In this document: positions 5,989 to 6,892 of the stretch, in pieces
Layout of the letters: each line of letters starts with the position of its first letter
How positions within the stretch are numbered: position 1 is the first letter of the stretch
Assembly: GCA_002067635.1 (NCBI GenBank)
Contig: MVRB01000076.1
Coordinates: 1-6,892 of the forward strand
Direction: 5' to 3'
Origin: Methanomassiliicoccales archaeon PtaU1.Bin030
GTDB lineage: Archaea; Thermoplasmatota; Thermoplasmata; Methanomassiliicoccales; Methanomassiliicoccaceae
Length of the DNA stretch: 6,892 bases
Notes under the pieces: model-generated
Told to the model about the DNA's origin: nothing
Database searches by the model: none
The model's input: the letters and a program-made list of their open reading frames with translations, nothing else
Program-made: the position numbers and the translations under genes

Positions 5989-5996
5989 GATCACCT
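5989..5996 (-). promoter_or_regulatory. Strong Shine-Dalgarno deciding the start of the split-barrel gene
   Basis: AGGTGATC on the minus strand is fully complementary to the archaeal 16S rRNA 3' end (GATCACCT). Its AGGTGA core ends 4 bases before ATG 5986. It sits inside the longer open frame, so it argues for the 136-residue form. Confidence 0.8.
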
Positions 5997-6035
5997 ATGA
6001 ACAAGAAGGAGCGCGTGGAAGTTAATCCTTCGTTT

Positions 6036-6070
6036 CTATCGTTCGGGAATACATCGTAGATCAACGATAG
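6036..6070. promoter_or_regulatory. Inverted repeat, candidate operator in the divergent flavoprotein region
   Basis: CTATCGTT (6036-6043) and AACGATAG (6063-6070) are a perfect 8-bp inverted repeat separated by 19 bases. An inner dyad, ATCGT (6053-6057) with ACGAT (6064-6068), shares the right arm. It lies between the divergent genes starting at 5986 and 6176. A regulator site or an RNA hairpin in the leader of either gene is possible; no function is shown. Confidence 0.35.
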
Positions 6071-6136
6071 GTCCGATAACGGAGTCCATCGAGCCAATGT
6101 GGAAATTCGTAACCTGCTCTCATATTCCCGACAGAG

Positions 6137-6146
6137 TTTTTATAAT
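6137..6146 (+). promoter_or_regulatory. Box A promoter of the FAD oxidase gene
   Basis: TTTTTATAAT is close to the archaeal TATA consensus and is centred about 35 bases before ATG 6176, predicting a start site near 6165-6168 and a very short leader. A GGTGA Shine-Dalgarno at 6163-6167 lies 8 bases before the ATG. A direct repeat ATAATCC (6142-6148 and 6153-6159) overlaps it. Confidence 0.6.
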
Positions 6147-6175
6147 CCCTCCATAATCCATTGGTGAGTGAGAAA

Positions 6176-6892
6176 ATGGAGCAGGACGTGGTTGAGCAGA
6201 TAGGGACGATCGTAGGCGAGAACAACTATTCCACCAGGATTGCTGATCTGTATACTTATGGGTTCGACGCATCCATCCATCACGTCACCCCAGAGATCGT
6301 GGTGCAGCCCCGGAGCACAGAGCAGGTGTCCAAGCTCATGAAGCTCGCCAACTCTCTGAAGATCCCCGTGGTGCCCCGTGGGGCCGGTACCGGGTTGTGC
6401 GGAGGGGCCGTTCCGCTGAAGGGAGGAATGGTGATGGACCTCACCCGGATGAACAAGATCAAGGAGATCAGGGTAGAGGACCTCTACTGCGTGTGCGAGG
6501 CGGGAGTGGTGTACGACCAACTCCAGAAGGCCCTCGGGCCGTACAAGTTCACTTTCCCACCCACCCCCGGTAGCGCCGAGGCATGCACCATCGGAGGCAT
6601 GGTGTCCACCAACGCTTCGGGCATGAGGGCTATCAAGTACGGGGGGACCAGGGACTACGTCCTCGGCCTGGAGGTCGTCCTGCCCACAGGAGAGATCATG
6701 CAGCTTGGAACCAGGACGTTGAAGAACGCCTGCGGATACCAGCTGGACCGGCTGTTCGTGGGCGCAGAGGGAACGTTGGGGGTAATCACCCAGGTGACCC
6801 TAAAGATCGTTCCCAAACCCAAGAAGATGGCCATGATCATCGCCGGCTTCGATACCCTGGAGAAGGCCGGGAAGTGCGTCTCTGCCCTCATC
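6176..6892 (+). CDS. GlcD-type FAD-binding oxidase/dehydrogenase (3' truncated by window)
   Basis: The first 239 residues are visible and open to the window edge; family members are about 450-480 residues. This is the FAD_binding_4 (PCMH/vanillyl-alcohol-oxidase fold) domain of the glycolate oxidase / D-lactate dehydrogenase family, which oxidises 2-hydroxy acids with FAD. VTPEIVVQPRSTEQVSKLMK (37-56) opens the domain, PRGAGTGLCGGAVP (67-80) is the pyrophosphate-binding loop, and TIGGMVSTNASGMRAIKYG (138-156) and LGLEVVLPTGE (163-173) follow. KNACGYQLDRLFVGAEGTLG (183-202) leads into the FAD-linked C-terminal domain. D-lactate, glycolate or another 2-hydroxy acid cannot be distinguished here, nor can a downstream Fe-S partner be seen. 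The start is ATG 6176, with GGTGA 8 bases upstream and box A at 6137-6146. It diverges from the split-barrel flavoprotein. Confidence 0.92.
   Translation, partial: MEQDVVEQIGTIVGENNYSTRIADLYTYGFDASIHHVTPEIVVQPRSTEQVSKLMKLANSLKIPVVPRGAGTGLCGGAVPLKGGMVMDLTRMNKIKEIRVEDLYCVCEAGVVYDQLQKALGPYKFTFPPTPGSAEACTIGGMVSTNASGMRAIKYGGTRDYVLGLEVVLPTGEIMQLGTRTLKNACGYQLDRLFVGAEGTLGVITQVTLKIVPKPKKMAMIIAGFDTLEKAGKCVSALI

Noticed and set aside
5987..6097. N-terminal extension of the split-barrel protein to 6097
   Set aside because: The perfect AGGTGATC Shine-Dalgarno inside this stretch and the family-like start at 5986 argue that it is leader or promoter DNA.
1..6892. CRISPR array, transposon, toxin-antitoxin, phage or defence cassette
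   Set aside because: I found no spaced repeats, terminal inverted repeats, transposase or integrase motifs, or small paired genes; intergenic gaps are all under 200 bases.

Overview
The window looks like an ordinary stretch of a GC-rich (roughly 60%) archaeal chromosome. The best guess is a euryarchaeon of the Thermoplasmata / Methanomassiliicoccales kind, inferred from the protein families and not proven. Archaeal signs are a PhoU-TrkA-C regulator family typical of archaea, AT-rich box A-like elements about 25 bases ahead of starts, a Shine-Dalgarno sequence (AGGTGATC) matching the archaeal 16S 3' end, and a tRNA-Gln with an A1:U72 first pair. None of the nine visible stop codons is TAG (eight TGA, one TAA). 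That fits a lineage that avoids amber codons, but the sample is small.

Layout: Bases 1-789 (+) hold the end of one PhoU/TrkA-C-type protein, overlapped by four-base TGATG coupling with a complete paralogue. A tRNA-Gln(CUG) with an encoded CCA follows on the minus strand (806-881). Upstream of it on that strand are a GC-rich hairpin and adenylate kinase (962-1594, minus). Divergent from adk is a coupled pair of paralogous GNAT acetyltransferases (1698-2761, +). Convergent with them is an orphan GT-B glycosyltransferase (2785-3726, minus) of visibly lower GC. Divergent from that is a DUF362 protein carrying a C-terminal two-cluster ferredoxin domain (3873-5060, +), then a small double-ACT protein (5150-5545, +). 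A convergent flavin split-barrel (PNPOx-like) protein (5576-5986, minus) ends at a hairpin plus T-run. Divergent from it is a GlcD-type FAD oxidase/dehydrogenase (6176 to the window edge, +).

How the genes work together: two pairs are clearly co-transcribed and translationally coupled (PhoU-TrkA-C and GNAT). The others look like single-gene units with short intergenic regions. No gap exceeds 300 bases; the largest are 5987-6175 and 3727-3872, both divergent promoter regions. I see no CRISPR array, insertion sequence, phage gene or defence cassette, and no convincing new multi-gene system. The most interesting items are the dyads and direct repeats in the divergent flavoprotein promoter region, the compositionally odd glycosyltransferase, and the two tandem paralogue pairs.
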